Part shown: positions 26,259 through 35,864 of the stretch, in pieces
How positions within the stretch are numbered: the first letter of the stretch is position 1
Layout: each line of letters opens with the position of its first letter
NCBI RefSeq assembly: GCF_025370785.1
Contig: NZ_JAMXFA010000004.1
Span: forward strand, 22,696 to 86,695
Direction of reading: 5' to 3'
DNA length: 64,000 nucleotides
Source: Laspinema olomoucense D3b
GTDB lineage: Bacteria; Cyanobacteriota; Cyanobacteriia; Cyanobacteriales; Laspinemataceae
Program-made: the position numbers and the translations under genes
The notes under the pieces: generated by a model
Database searches by the model: none
What the model was told of the DNA's origin: nothing
What the model saw: only the letters and a program-made list of their open reading frames with translations

Positions 26259-28680
26259 TACTACGCGCGATCGCCTGGACTGTAGATAGAGACACTTCAT
26301 AAAAATATTTGCGCCGAAACTGTTCTTCCTCAACTGCGGCACAAAAGCGATCGCCAGTGCCTAGGGGATTGGTCAAAGATCCCGGGATAACCTGCAAACT
26401 ATCCCCCACTGTCTCCACTTGAAATCCTACAGCGATTAAAGCTTGTAAGCCTATTTCTAAAGTGCGATCGCTAATAGATAGCTTAGAGCATAATTGTTCC
26501 CGGGTTGCCCGTTGTCCAGTTCGGCTGAGATATTTAGCCAACCCCACCAACTGCTGCCAAACTTGCAGCGGTGAAACAGGTTTTGGCGGGGGATAGGCGA
26601 TCGCCAGGGTCTTTTGAGTCTGGATTGCCAAATCTAACCACTGGTGCAACTCCTCCCAACTACTGGGACAGGTTTCTAGCACAATGGAGGTAGTGCGATC
26701 AAAATTCAACCCATCAGAATTCCCTAACTCAGTTTTCTCCTCTTCTCCCTTTTGGATCAGCAAATTGCGGCGAAAATCGAGAATAGGTAACCCCCCTTCC
26801 GGCGATGTTACCACTGTCCCCGCTTTTCGGGGTCGGACTGCAATCAAGCGCACTTCATAGCGGTCTTTATAACTGTTGTAGTCCAGTTCCACAACAGCAT
26901 CACAAGGAACATTCGGTAATTCTTCTTTATAATGTCCCCACCACAGGCCCGGAAACCCTGTTTCGGTTGATTCATCCCAAATTTGAAACGTGGTTTTAAT
27001 ATATTCTATTTTACGACCCTTTTTATCCTTTTTCTCATTCCAAATATTTTTAAATTGGCAATTTTCAATCAACAGCAACGGAACCGAATTGCCCATTCCG
27101 CAAGGTTCTAATATTTTTAGCTCTCTAAATAAATTCTGACCTAATTCTGCTACAGTACAGCGTAAATCAGCGTGAATAACTGGCATTCCCAAGCCAACCC
27201 CGGCCCCCAGTTTTTCCTTCAGTAGTCGGTTAATCGCTTCAGTAAAAAGGGGAATATTTTGGGCAGGTAAACTTAACCCAGCGGCAAAGGGGTGACCGCC
27301 GAAACGGTGCAATAAATGCTCTTGTTCTTTAACTAATTCATACAAGTCAATATTTTTTACGGAACGCGCTGATCCACGGGCGAGGGTCAAGGATGTGGCA
27401 TCGGCTGAATCAGTAAAAAGCGGGATTTTATCGGGGTTTTCTGCCTCAGAATTGCCAGAATCGGTACTTAAAAGAATGGTGGGACGGGCGTACTCTTGGG
27501 CGACTTTACCGGCGACTAAACCCAGGACTCCGGCAGGCCATTGGGGGTCTTGTAGGACGATGACTCCGGTGGTAGACAGGTCGAGGCGATCGAGTTTTTG
27601 TTGGACCTGTTTGTCCACATCTTTTTGAATAGCTTGACGTCGGGAGTTCGCGATTTCAGTGTCCTGGGCGAGTTTTTGGGCGCGACGCCGATCGCGAGTA
27701 GTGAGTAATTCCACACAGAAAGAAGCATCCCCATAAATCCGACTAACCGCATTAATGCGCGGACCAATGCCAAAGGAGACATCCGTGGGGCGATCGCCAC
27801 TACGTTTACACAAATCCAACAACTCCCCCACCCCGGGTCGGCGGCGTTCTGAGGGGGATTTTTGCCACTCCTGATGCAGGCGTTTGAGTCCCATTTGGGC
27901 TAAATATCGGCAATCTCCACTCAGTTGTACCAAGTCAGCAATTAACCCAATGGCAACTAAATCTAATAATGCCTCTAAGGGTTCTTGGGGAATTTCCGGC
28001 AGTGTGCTATACATAGCTTCTACCACCTTGTAAGCAACAGCGACGCCCGAAAGATGCGCCAGAGGATGGGTTGCTGGAAGAGAACGGGGGTTAATAATCG
28101 CCACCACTCCAGGGCGATTCGGGGGTAAAGTATGATGATCCGTGACGATGATATCGATGCCCAACTGATGAGCATACTCGATTTCGTCCAAATTGGTACT
28201 ACCCGTATCGCAGGTAACGATTAAGGTTGTTCCGGATGCCGCTAAATCGTCAATTCCCGCCCGATTCAGACCGTGAGATTGGGTTAAGCGGTTGGGAATG
28301 AAGTAGGTGAGTTGGTCAGTGGGGGTGAAAAATTGGCCCAGACCGTCCCATAAGACACTGGTGGAGGTGATTCCATCAGCATCAAAGTCTCCCCAAATTG
28401 CTACCTTTTCCTCCTGTTTCCGGGCCAGTTGCAGGCGATCGACACAAGCGGACATTTCCTGCCCGAAGTCAAATGGACTCGCCGGTTGATATCCCTGGGG
28501 ATTTAAAAACCGCGCCAGTCCCTCTCGGTCCTGGATTCCCCGTTGCCAGAGTAATACTGCCGCATATTGGCCGGATAAACCCGATGAGTTTGAGTCGAGA
28601 TACTGTCGGACTTGTTCTAGGAACCACTCCGGAGGGAGTACAGGTTGTTGCAGATGCCAGGTTACGGTTTGCTCGTTCAT
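26140..28680 (-). CDS. recJ: Single-stranded-DNA-specific exonuclease RecJ
   Basis: This 846-residue enzyme degrades single-stranded DNA 5' to 3' in recombination and mismatch repair. DHH-family motifs are intact: WGDFDADGITS, TCDTGS and VTDHHTLPPNRPG in the first 200 residues, and FGIGPRINAVSR then FGGHPFAAGLSL (DHHA1) further on. An OB-fold region follows, then a C-terminal extension of about 200 residues beyond the E. coli length, as is usual in cyanobacteria. The last 40 residues or so are not native-looking: a Gly/Asp-rich tail (GDRGDGGDTGDGEDGGDGG) and a short end are translated from the microsatellite element. Confidence 0.95.
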   Translation of the reverse strand: MNEQTVTWHLQQPVLPPEWFLEQVRQYLDSNSSGLSGQYAAVLLWQRGIQDREGLARFLNPQGYQPASPFDFGQEMSACVDRLQLARKQEEKVAIWGDFDADGITSTSVLWDGLGQFFTPTDQLTYFIPNRLTQSHGLNRAGIDDLAASGTTLIVTCDTGSTNLDEIEYAHQLGIDIIVTDHHTLPPNRPGVVAIINPRSLPATHPLAHLSGVAVAYKVVEAMYSTLPEIPQEPLEALLDLVAIGLIADLVQLSGDCRYLAQMGLKRLHQEWQKSPSERRRPGVGELLDLCKRSGDRPTDVSFGIGPRINAVSRIYGDASFCVELLTTRDRRRAQKLAQDTEIANSRRQAIQKDVDKQVQQKLDRLDLSTTGVIVLQDPQWPAGVLGLVAGKVAQEYARPTILLSTDSGNSEAENPDKIPLFTDSADATSLTLARGSARSVKNIDLYELVKEQEHLLHRFGGHPFAAGLSLPAQNIPLFTEAINRLLKEKLGAGVGLGMPVIHADLRCTVAELGQNLFRELKILEPCGMGNSVPLLLIENCQFKNIWNEKKDKKGRKIEYIKTTFQIWDESTETGFPGLWWGHYKEELPNVPCDAVVELDYNSYKDRYEVRLIAVRPRKAGTVVTSPEGGLPILDFRRNLLIQKGEEEKTELGNSDGLNFDRTTSIVLETCPSSWEELHQWLDLAIQTQKTLAIAYPPPKPVSPLQVWQQLVGLAKYLSRTGQRATREQLCSKLSISDRTLEIGLQALIAVGFQVETVGDSLQVIPGSLTNPLGTGDRFCAAVEEEQFRRKYFYEVSLSTVQAIARSKGEGGDRGDRGDGGDTGDGEDGGDGGGNDSKSLLQTSPS

Positions 28681-28838
28681 ATCCTCCCCTTGGACTTGTT
28701 TTCAGTTATTATCCCACGGGTCTGACTGTAGGACATCGATATAATGTTACCCTAGGTCCCGGTGAAGTGGTTTAAGGGGTAAAACGGCATAATATTACGT
28801 TGCTGGTTGAACCGATTGGGGTGTCTCTACAAAGGGTA

Positions 28839-28866
28839 GGAAACGACTGAAGTCGTTACAACAAAC
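28839..28866 (-). repeat. Solitary copy of the AACGACT/AGTCGTT palindromic repeat
   Basis: AACGACTGAAGTCGTT flanked by GG and ACAACAAAC reads, on the other strand, as GTTTGTTGTAACGACTTC..., the same layout as at 26153 and 36583. It lies in the 381-base spacer between recJ and the small membrane protein; the rest of that spacer shows no gene. Confidence 0.7.
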
Positions 28867-29061
28867 TGGAGAAAGGGGAGGGATGCGATCGCGATCACCT
28901 CGGGGGTTGATTTGGATCTCCTGGCCCAGTGATGATTATCTTAGGGGGTGACGTCTTCTTATCACGGGTTTATTTGGAATGAGTAGTTAGATTAGAGCTA
29001 GAGCATAAAAAGGATTGATGATGTAACCTTTTAATCGTTTGCCCTTTAGGAGGGACTCAAA

Positions 29062-29283
29062 ATGATGGGAATGTTTTGGATGGCACTGATCACCAGTTTA
29101 ACCGCCTGGTTTTGTTATATGAATACCTCGGAAGAAATTCCCAGAATTTTGGCGATCGCCGTCGGTGCGATGGGGGTCGGTTGCGATCTCGTAATTGCAC
29201 CTTGGCCGATTCAACTCTCCATCGTTCTCTTCATTCTATATAGAACTCGCCATCTTTCACCCCCACCCACAAAAGCCAGCTAA
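29062..29283 (+). CDS. Small two-helix membrane protein
   Basis: The 73-residue protein has a strong ribosome-binding site (AGGAGGG, nine bases before the ATG) and two hydrophobic helices (about 4-20 and 29-61 with a break at APWPIQ). No family is recognised. The protein at 29565-29708 aligns with it over most of its length, ending in the same APW(P/S)I motif, so the two are paralogues. Role unknown. Confidence 0.7.
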   Translation: MMGMFWMALITSLTAWFCYMNTSEEIPRILAIAVGAMGVGCDLVIAPWPIQLSIVLFILYRTRHLSPPPTKAS

Positions 29284-29564
29284 CTTACCCTCTATTGCCG
29301 CCTCAAAATAGTCTCATTCTTTTCTCACTCTTGTTTTCAATCGGTCCCCGGGAATACTGGGCTAGAGGGTCCCATTCTTCTAGTTTTTTGATCTAAAAGA
29401 CAGCTCAAACCCCTTATATTGAAATGAAAATAGAGCGAGATTGGCTTAATGTTATCTACGCTACGGGACCACCGGGGGAAAGATGATAGGGTCATGGGGC
29501 ATTCAAGTTTGAACCCATGCCGTCCGCACTCCGAGCCATCCACAAGATTGAGGATATGTTCCCC

Positions 29565-29708
29565 ATGTATCTACTGTCCTTATTATTAGTCGTTGCAGCG
29601 CTTTGGATATTGCATACAACCTCCCAGAACATTTACACAATTTTAGCGGGAGGAAGTGCGGGAATATTGCTGAGTTGGGGATTGGCTTTAGCCCCCTGGA
29701 GTATCTAA
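29565..29708 (+). CDS. Small membrane protein, paralogue of the 29062 gene
   Basis: The start at 29565 (47 residues) is chosen because it aligns with Met4 of the paralogue and has GAGGA upstream. Longer starts at 29517 and 29556 are possible but have poor ribosome-binding sites. Two hydrophobic stretches fill the protein, and it ends with LALAPWSI. The 230-base spacer between the two genes has no other frame of note. Function unknown. Confidence 0.5.
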   Translation: MYLLSLLLVVAALWILHTTSQNIYTILAGGSAGILLSWGLALAPWSI

Positions 29709-30554
29709 CTCGCCCGTATTATAGGATTGTAAATTTACAGCCCAGATATTTAATCAAACCCGACTAACAATCGGGATTTAGGTTTATAAAAGATGGTTAC
29801 GGGTGACTGAAACAGCATATAATAACCGGGTTAAAACTGCCCCGATTTTTTGCTAAGATTTTCAGCAAATCTTAGGTAAAAGAGTTTTACTAGCTTTGAA
29901 AAACTCATTGCTTCAAGGAACTCCAAATCATCAAACTCAACCTTCACTACTACTCGGGACCAGGCCAAGGCACTATGCCCGTTTATCTTTTCCGGAAAGG
30001 GATGATGAAATTGCCCTCTAGTGAAGAGAATTGGCTGACTGGTAAAAAACGATGGGGATCGCCGATCGCCCATTGAGTTTAGAGGACTTTAGGTATAAAA
30101 GCGGATTTTAGTGTTCCCAGAGCGATCGCCTTCAAGATGAACAGAGGGAACCAAGTTCATCCCTAACTGACCGATGGAAACTAGAGATAACCTCAACTTG
30201 AGGGAGGCGACCCTGGAAAAATTCAACCCTTGCGAATCAGTCCCCACCCAAAACTGCCAAAAATTAATCCCTAAGTGTGCGACATCAGGGTATAAATAAG
30301 AGAATATATAGCTCAAAAGTTCGTGCTTTCTTAGGTGGTAAAAGCTATCATCAAAGATAACCCAGTAAACAGTGAACTAAACCAACAGCGGCGATCGCGG
30401 TGAGGAGCAACCCTCACTCGGAGTCGCCCCACCCATCCTCAAATGTGGGGATCTTCAGGAACAACCCCAGCGCCAGCCAACCACTGGCGGCGAAAAGCGC
30501 TTAACCGGCTTAATTTTGGGAATACTCTAAGTAAGCATATTAAATCGACCAGCC
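29709..30554. other. Non-coding stretch with pilB leader hairpins
   Basis: No convincing gene is seen in this 846-base stretch. An inverted repeat CTAAGATT...AAATCTTAG lies at 29853-29875. Close to pilB three short GC-rich hairpins follow one another: GTGAGG/CCTCAC (30400-30417), CCCCAC/GTGGGG (30427-30450) and CGCCAG/CTGGCG (30471-30489). If transcribed they would form a structured 5' leader on the pilus-motor mRNA. No known riboswitch consensus was recognised. Confidence 0.4.
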
Positions 30555-32570
30555 ATGACAAACTTCGCATCACAGCGGCGTGCTCTAGTTGTCCAGAATG
30601 CGTTTTCTCCCTTCGGCAATAAGCTCATCCAAGCAGGCTATGCCGATCGCGAACAAGTTCAACGGGCCCACATCGAAAGTCGGAAATCCGGGAAGCCTCT
30701 CACCGAGGTCCTGGAAGCCATTACCGGCAAGCAACTTCCTCCGGAATTGCTCAGGCAGTACAAAAAACAGCAGCTTTTTGAACTGAAAATTGTCTACGGT
30801 GTGGAAGCCTTGGATCCGGAAATCACCGAACTGTCACCGGAACAACTCGGTCAACTCCTAGATACCTTGCTTCCCCTAGAAAGCTGCCGTCGTCATCGCA
30901 TCCTGCCCATCTCCCGAAACGAGGGCGCTTCACCTTCAGTTTCAGTGGCGATGGTCGATCCGGATAACTTAGCCGCCCTGGACGACTTGACCCGGATCCT
31001 ACGGCCCCAGGGACTGAGCCTGCGCCGACTGGTGATTACACCAGAAGACTATCAACAATTACTCAATCAATATTCTGACGAAAAGGCAAAAGAGCAACAA
31101 GCCAAAGCCGAACAAGCCAATAAACTCGATTTAAGCCTGAACGCTGACGTCTTCAATGAGGTAGATGGGGAATCCCTCGACGACGCCCCAGAAGAAGATG
31201 AAGACATGAATCTGGATGCGGCGTTGCGAGGGGCCAACGACGCACCCATTATTAACACCGTTAATAAAATCTTGGCAAAAGCCCTCTCCGATGGCGTTTC
31301 CGATATCCACGTCGAACCCCAGGAAGAGTTTCTCAGAGTTCGGATGCGGAAAGACGGCGTACTCCACGAGTTTGCCCGGTTACCGAATAAGATTACCGCC
31401 GCCTTGACGTCTCGGTTCAAAATTATTTCCGATATGGATATTGCCGAACGTCGGAATGCCCAGGATGGCCGGATTCGTCGGATTTTCCAGGGACGCACCG
31501 TGGACTTTCGGGTGAACTGTCTCCCGTCGCGCTATGGTGAAAAACTCTGTTTGCGGATTTTGGATAACTCTTCCACCCAATTGGGGTTGGATAAGTTAAT
31601 TTCCAATCCTGAAAGCTTGGCGATGGTTCGGGAAATGGCGAGTCGTCCCTTTGGCCTGATTTTGGTGACGGGACCCACAGGTTCCGGGAAATCTACCTCG
31701 TTGTACTCGGTGTTAGCCGAACGGAACGACCCCAGCGTGAATATCTCCACCGCAGAAGACCCGATTGAATATGCATTGCCGGGGATTACTCAGTGTCAGG
31801 TGATTCGGGCCAAAGGGTTGGACTTTACCAACTTATTGCGGGCATTTATGCGGCAAGACCCGGACATCATTCTAGTGGGTGAAACGCGGGATAAAGAAAC
31901 GGCGAAAACAGCGATCGAAGCGGCTTTAACGGGACACTTAGTGTTGACGACCCTGCATACCAACGACGCCGCCGGGGCGATCGCCCGCTTAGATGAAATG
32001 GGGGTTGAACCCTTCATGGTGGCCGGTTCTCTGATTGGCGTATTGGCCCAGCGCTTGATGCGCCGTGTCTGTAGCGAATGTCGCATCGCCTACACCCCTA
32101 CCCCGGAAGAACTCGGTCGCTTTGGGCTCTCCGTTTCTGGAGAAACGAATGTTACTTTTTATAAAGCCAACGTCGTGGCCCCAGCAGAGCGCAAAGCCGC
32201 CCAAGATGCCGGGACCTTATGTCAGAAATGTGGGGGCGGTGGATATAAAGGCCGGGTTGGGGTCTATGAAGTCCTCAAAAATACTGAAAATCTGCAAATG
32301 TTAATCTCTCAAGGTGCGCCCACGGAACGGATTAAGGAAGCCGCCGTGGAAGAAGGCATGATCACCTTGTTAGCTTATAGCCTCAACCTGGTTCGGGAAG
32401 GTCATACCACCTTTGAAGAGGTTGAGCGGGTTACCTTTACCGACTCCGGCTTGGAAGCAGAACTGAAAGCCAAACGCAAGACGGGTCTGACTTGCAAAGC
32501 TTGTGGTGCCGGATTGCAGCAGGAGTGGCTCGATTGTCTGTACTGCTTGACCCCACGCTTCCAAGAGTAA
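30555..32570 (+). CDS. pilB: Type IV pilus extension ATPase PilB
   Basis: This 671-residue GspE/PilB-family ATPase powers pilus assembly at the inner membrane. An MshEN-type N-terminal domain (about 10-165) precedes the motor domain. The motor has Walker A GPTGSGKSTS (about 373-382), the Asp box with STAEDPIEYAL, Walker B QDPDIILVGETRD (about 432-444) and the His box TLHTNDA. The zinc-binding tetracysteine is CSEC (about 506) and CQKC (about 556). A further C-terminal zinc-ribbon-like pair, CKAC and CLYC (about 647 and 663), lies at the very end. It leads the pilB-pilT-pilC operon. Confidence 0.96.
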   Translation: MTNFASQRRALVVQNAFSPFGNKLIQAGYADREQVQRAHIESRKSGKPLTEVLEAITGKQLPPELLRQYKKQQLFELKIVYGVEALDPEITELSPEQLGQLLDTLLPLESCRRHRILPISRNEGASPSVSVAMVDPDNLAALDDLTRILRPQGLSLRRLVITPEDYQQLLNQYSDEKAKEQQAKAEQANKLDLSLNADVFNEVDGESLDDAPEEDEDMNLDAALRGANDAPIINTVNKILAKALSDGVSDIHVEPQEEFLRVRMRKDGVLHEFARLPNKITAALTSRFKIISDMDIAERRNAQDGRIRRIFQGRTVDFRVNCLPSRYGEKLCLRILDNSSTQLGLDKLISNPESLAMVREMASRPFGLILVTGPTGSGKSTSLYSVLAERNDPSVNISTAEDPIEYALPGITQCQVIRAKGLDFTNLLRAFMRQDPDIILVGETRDKETAKTAIEAALTGHLVLTTLHTNDAAGAIARLDEMGVEPFMVAGSLIGVLAQRLMRRVCSECRIAYTPTPEELGRFGLSVSGETNVTFYKANVVAPAERKAAQDAGTLCQKCGGGGYKGRVGVYEVLKNTENLQMLISQGAPTERIKEAAVEEGMITLLAYSLNLVREGHTTFEEVERVTFTDSGLEAELKAKRKTGLTCKACGAGLQQEWLDCLYCLTPRFQE

Positions 32571-32654
32571 CAAGAGTAAGGCGATCGCCTTAACTTTCCC
32601 CGGCAATTTACTTTCAATACAATCTAAACAGAGATTATCGGAGAGAACGCAACT

Positions 32655-33755
32655 ATGGCAGGTCTGGTCATTGAAGATATTATGGAGTCCCTCGTTGAAC
32701 AAGGTGGCTCAGACATCCACATCCAAGCCGGTGCACCCATCTACTTCCGCGTCAGCGGGAAACTCACTCCTCAGCCGCAATTTGGGGAAAATCTCGCCCC
32801 GGAAGAATGTCAGCAAGTCATCTTCCAAATGCTCAACAACCAACAACGCAAAACGTTAGAGCAGAACTGGGATTTAGACTGCGCCTACGGGGTCAAAGGG
32901 TTGGCCCGTTTCCGGGTGAACGTTTACCGAGAACGCGGTTGCTGGGCATCTTGTTTACGGGCCTTGGGTTCCACCATTCCTAATGCGGATAAGTTAGGGG
33001 TTCCCCAGGTGATCCGGGAAATGACCGAGCGCCCTCGGGGGCTATTGTTGGTGACGGGTCAAACGGGTTCAGGAAAAACCACCACGATGGCAGCATTGCT
33101 AGATCTGGTGAACCGCACCCGCGCCGAACATATTCTCACGGTAGAAGATCCGATCGAGTATGTGTTTCCCAATATCAAGAGCTTATTCCACCAACGGCAA
33201 AAAGGGGAAGACACTAAGAGCTTCTCAAATGCCTTAAAAGGAGCGCTGCGCCAAGACCCGGATATTATTCTAGTGGGAGAAATGCGGGACTTTGAGACGA
33301 TTTCTCTGGCCGTATCTGCCGCAGAAACGGGTCACTTGGTCATGGGAACCCTGCACACTAACTCAGCCTCCGGTACCGTAGACCGGATGTTGGATGTGTT
33401 TCCCCCGGAAGTTAAACAGCAAATCCGAGCACAGATGGGGATTTCGTTGATCGGCATTTGCAGCCAAAACTTGGTCCCGAAAATTGGCGGGGGTCGGATG
33501 TGCGCCCAAGAAGTGCTCGTCAACAATGCGGCTATTGGCAACTTAATCAAAGAAGGAAAGACGGCGCAGATTTACTCCATGATCCAAACCGGAGGTCGCT
33601 TGGGAATGCAGACGATGGAAATGGCCCTGGCTAAACATTACAAAGATGGCAAGGTTTCTTGGGAAGCAGCCATGAGTAAAGCGGTGAAAGCTGATGAACT
33701 CGAACGGTTGATCGGACCCTCACCGGCCCTCACCAATGCACCGGCAGGCCGCTAA
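32655..33755 (+). CDS. pilT: Type IV pilus retraction ATPase PilT
   Basis: The 366-residue protein is a full PilT: N-terminal PAS-like domain with GGSDIHIQAGAPIYFRVSG, Walker A TGQTGSGKTTTM (about 134-145), Asp box TVEDPIEYVF, Walker B QDPDIILVGEMRD and His box GTLHTNSA. The family-specific AIRNLIRE region near the C-terminus is represented by AAIGNLIKEGKTAQIYSMIQ. It retracts pili for twitching motility and DNA uptake. It starts 84 bases after pilB. Confidence 0.96.
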   Translation: MAGLVIEDIMESLVEQGGSDIHIQAGAPIYFRVSGKLTPQPQFGENLAPEECQQVIFQMLNNQQRKTLEQNWDLDCAYGVKGLARFRVNVYRERGCWASCLRALGSTIPNADKLGVPQVIREMTERPRGLLLVTGQTGSGKTTTMAALLDLVNRTRAEHILTVEDPIEYVFPNIKSLFHQRQKGEDTKSFSNALKGALRQDPDIILVGEMRDFETISLAVSAAETGHLVMGTLHTNSASGTVDRMLDVFPPEVKQQIRAQMGISLIGICSQNLVPKIGGGRMCAQEVLVNNAAIGNLIKEGKTAQIYSMIQTGGRLGMQTMEMALAKHYKDGKVSWEAAMSKAVKADELERLIGPSPALTNAPAGR

Positions 33756-33770
33756 TTGGGTTGGCAGGAT

Positions 33771-33806
33771 ATTGGGGGGGAGTGCGTAAATTCCTCCCCC
33801 TCAATC
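33771..33806 (+). terminator. Hairpin between pilT and pilC
   Basis: ATTGGGGGGGAG pairs with CTCCCCCTCAAT with slight imperfection, followed by CTTTCT. It is a weak terminator or processing stem within the pil operon and may lower pilC expression relative to the ATPases. Confidence 0.4.
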
Positions 33807-33945
33807 TTTCTAATCTCCCTAGGTAACCCCCCATCAAGAGCGCCCGTTGTTAGGATGGAATAAGCCATTACTTTAGAGATTTGCTGATGCTTCGAGTCCT
33901 TCCATCCCTGCACTCTCTCAATTTATCCCGAACAGGAGGTTAATC

Positions 33946-35073
33946 ATGGCGACCAACGTCATCACGACTGAAGAAAAAAAGAAAGGCTTTGATTTTGCCG
34001 CCTTAGAAGAGAATCTGAGCGTGGCAATGGCTAAAATGACGGTGAAAGATAAAGCCGTTTTTTCCCGTCAGTTAGCCGTTATGTTTAACTCGGGTGTGGC
34101 GTTAATGAAGGCGATCGCCATGCTAGGAGAAACCTCAGATAATCCCAAATTAAAAAAGGCCCTCCGTCAGATTAAAGGGGAACTTGAAACCGGCGTCCCG
34201 CTTTCTGAGGCGATGTCCAAATTCCCCGATATCTTTGATGACCTCTACTGTGCAATGGTCGAGTCGGGAGAAATTGGGGGGGTGCTTGACATGGTGCTCA
34301 ACCGTCTCGCGATTGCTTTAGAAAAATCCGCAAAAATTCAAAACCACATCAAATCCGCGTCCGCTTATCCGAAAGCAGTGGGAAGTATTGCGATCATCGT
34401 GTTTTTCGCCATGACCACCTTTCTGCTGCCGACCTTTGCCGGAATTTTCCAGGAATTGGGGGCAGAATTACCTCTGTTTACCCGAATTATGCTTGGAATC
34501 AGTGAGTTTACTCGGGATTACCGGAAAATGATTCCCCTGCTTATCGGCCTTTTCCTGTTGGTCACTGCCTACAAAGCATTTTACAAAACCCCCCAGGGAC
34601 GGTTAATCTGCGATCGGATGTACTTGAATCTACCGATCATTGGTCCGTTAATTAAGCTGACTGCTGTTGCTCGTTTCTGTGGCACGTTTTCCATGTTAAC
34701 TGGCGCGGGTGTTCCGATGCTCAGTTCCTTTGACATTGTGGCCCGTACTGCGGGAAATCAAGTGATTGCTAATGCCATTAGTAATGGTAAGTCCGAGGTT
34801 GAACAAGGGGGTAGCTTAACGGCAGCCTTCGAGCGAGAAAATATCTTTCCCCCAATGGCAATTTCTATGATGCGAATTGGAGAAGAAACCGGGGAACTGG
34901 ACAAGATGCTGTCCAAAGTCGCCGATTTTTATGAAGATGAAGTTGAACAAGCTGTGAAAGGTCTCACCAGTACCCTAGAACCTATTATGATGGTGGGCAT
35001 TGCGGGAATGGTAGGTTCGATTTTGATGTCTATGTATCTGCCCATGTTTGCTGTGTTTGAAAAACTCGGATAA
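33946..35073 (+). CDS. pilC: Type IV pilus inner-membrane platform protein PilC
   Basis: The 375-residue protein has two T2SSF domains: LAVMFNSGVALMKAIAML with the first helix pair, and LTGAGVPMLSSFDIVARTAG with the second. Three transmembrane segments lie at about 147-167, 195-214 and 346-366, the last near the C-terminus (MMVGIAGMVGSILMSMYLPMF). Signature GEETGELDKML is present. A good AGGAGG precedes the ATG. It anchors the PilB/PilT motors and completes the operon. Confidence 0.95.
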   Translation: MATNVITTEEKKKGFDFAALEENLSVAMAKMTVKDKAVFSRQLAVMFNSGVALMKAIAMLGETSDNPKLKKALRQIKGELETGVPLSEAMSKFPDIFDDLYCAMVESGEIGGVLDMVLNRLAIALEKSAKIQNHIKSASAYPKAVGSIAIIVFFAMTTFLLPTFAGIFQELGAELPLFTRIMLGISEFTRDYRKMIPLLIGLFLLVTAYKAFYKTPQGRLICDRMYLNLPIIGPLIKLTAVARFCGTFSMLTGAGVPMLSSFDIVARTAGNQVIANAISNGKSEVEQGGSLTAAFERENIFPPMAISMMRIGEETGELDKMLSKVADFYEDEVEQAVKGLTSTLEPIMMVGIAGMVGSILMSMYLPMFAVFEKLG

Positions 35074-35252
35074 ACCGAGGGAAATGAGCGGGATTGACGA
35101 ACCGATTCGTGACCTAAAAGGCCCAAAAATAGCGGGGTTTATTGCAATTTCCCCCCGCTTTCAATCGGATTTCGGTTTCTTGATACGGCTCATTAGACTG
35201 GAATGCCGACTCGGTTTAGGTCAATCCAGAAGTTGAAAAGTCTTGAAAAATC

Positions 35253-35864
35253 ATGTCTCTTAAACAATACCATTACGAACAGTTACTCGCTGACTATAGC
35301 AATCGGGCCAGTGCGATCGCCCTGCTGCGGCAGTATCGAACCTATTTGGAAATGATTCCAAGTATGCGTCGTCCCCAGGAAAGTGTTATTCCCATTCCTT
35401 TACCGAATATCCGCATTCGCGAAACCATTTCTTCCCATTCTCCCAGTGGATTGAATGCAAACTCGGGTGATGTGATTTCTTTACCCTGCGATGTCGCAAT
35501 TTTGATGTGTGACCCGGATTGGAAGGTTAAAATGGGTGGGGAAATCTTTGTGTTTATTCATCGTCCCGAAGAAGATTTTTCGGATTTACTCCGCCGCTGG
35601 CGACAAACTCAAATGTGGTTGTCTCACGCCTACGAATGGTTAATGCCTCTGCGTTATCAATACATGATTGGGGAAGGGTCGGACACGATTTATCCCCTAT
35701 TTGTAGTGTTTGACGATACCCCCGATCGCATTAAACGCGGTCTCAAAGGGGCTTCTCTTCCCTTCGTGGTCCAAAACCTCAGTGGGTTAAGTGAAGAGGA
35801 GGAACCCGTGGAGGAAGCGGAAGATATTTTTATTTTCCAGGAAGAAGAAATCATTGAAGAATAG
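35253..35864 (+). CDS. Unknown acidic-tailed protein downstream of pilC
   Basis: The 203-residue soluble protein is not recognised. Residues 1-40 are helical, a central beta-rich part includes DVAILMCDPDWKVKMGGEIFVFIH, and a Trp-rich helix follows (LLRRWRQTQMWLSHAYEWLMP). The last 30 residues are extremely acidic (EEEEPVEEAEDIFIFQEEEIIEE style). It lies 180 bases after pilC on the same strand, so a pilus-related role is possible but not shown. Confidence 0.75.
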   Translation: MSLKQYHYEQLLADYSNRASAIALLRQYRTYLEMIPSMRRPQESVIPIPLPNIRIRETISSHSPSGLNANSGDVISLPCDVAILMCDPDWKVKMGGEIFVFIHRPEEDFSDLLRRWRQTQMWLSHAYEWLMPLRYQYMIGEGSDTIYPLFVVFDDTPDRIKRGLKGASLPFVVQNLSGLSEEEEPVEEAEDIFIFQEEEIIEE

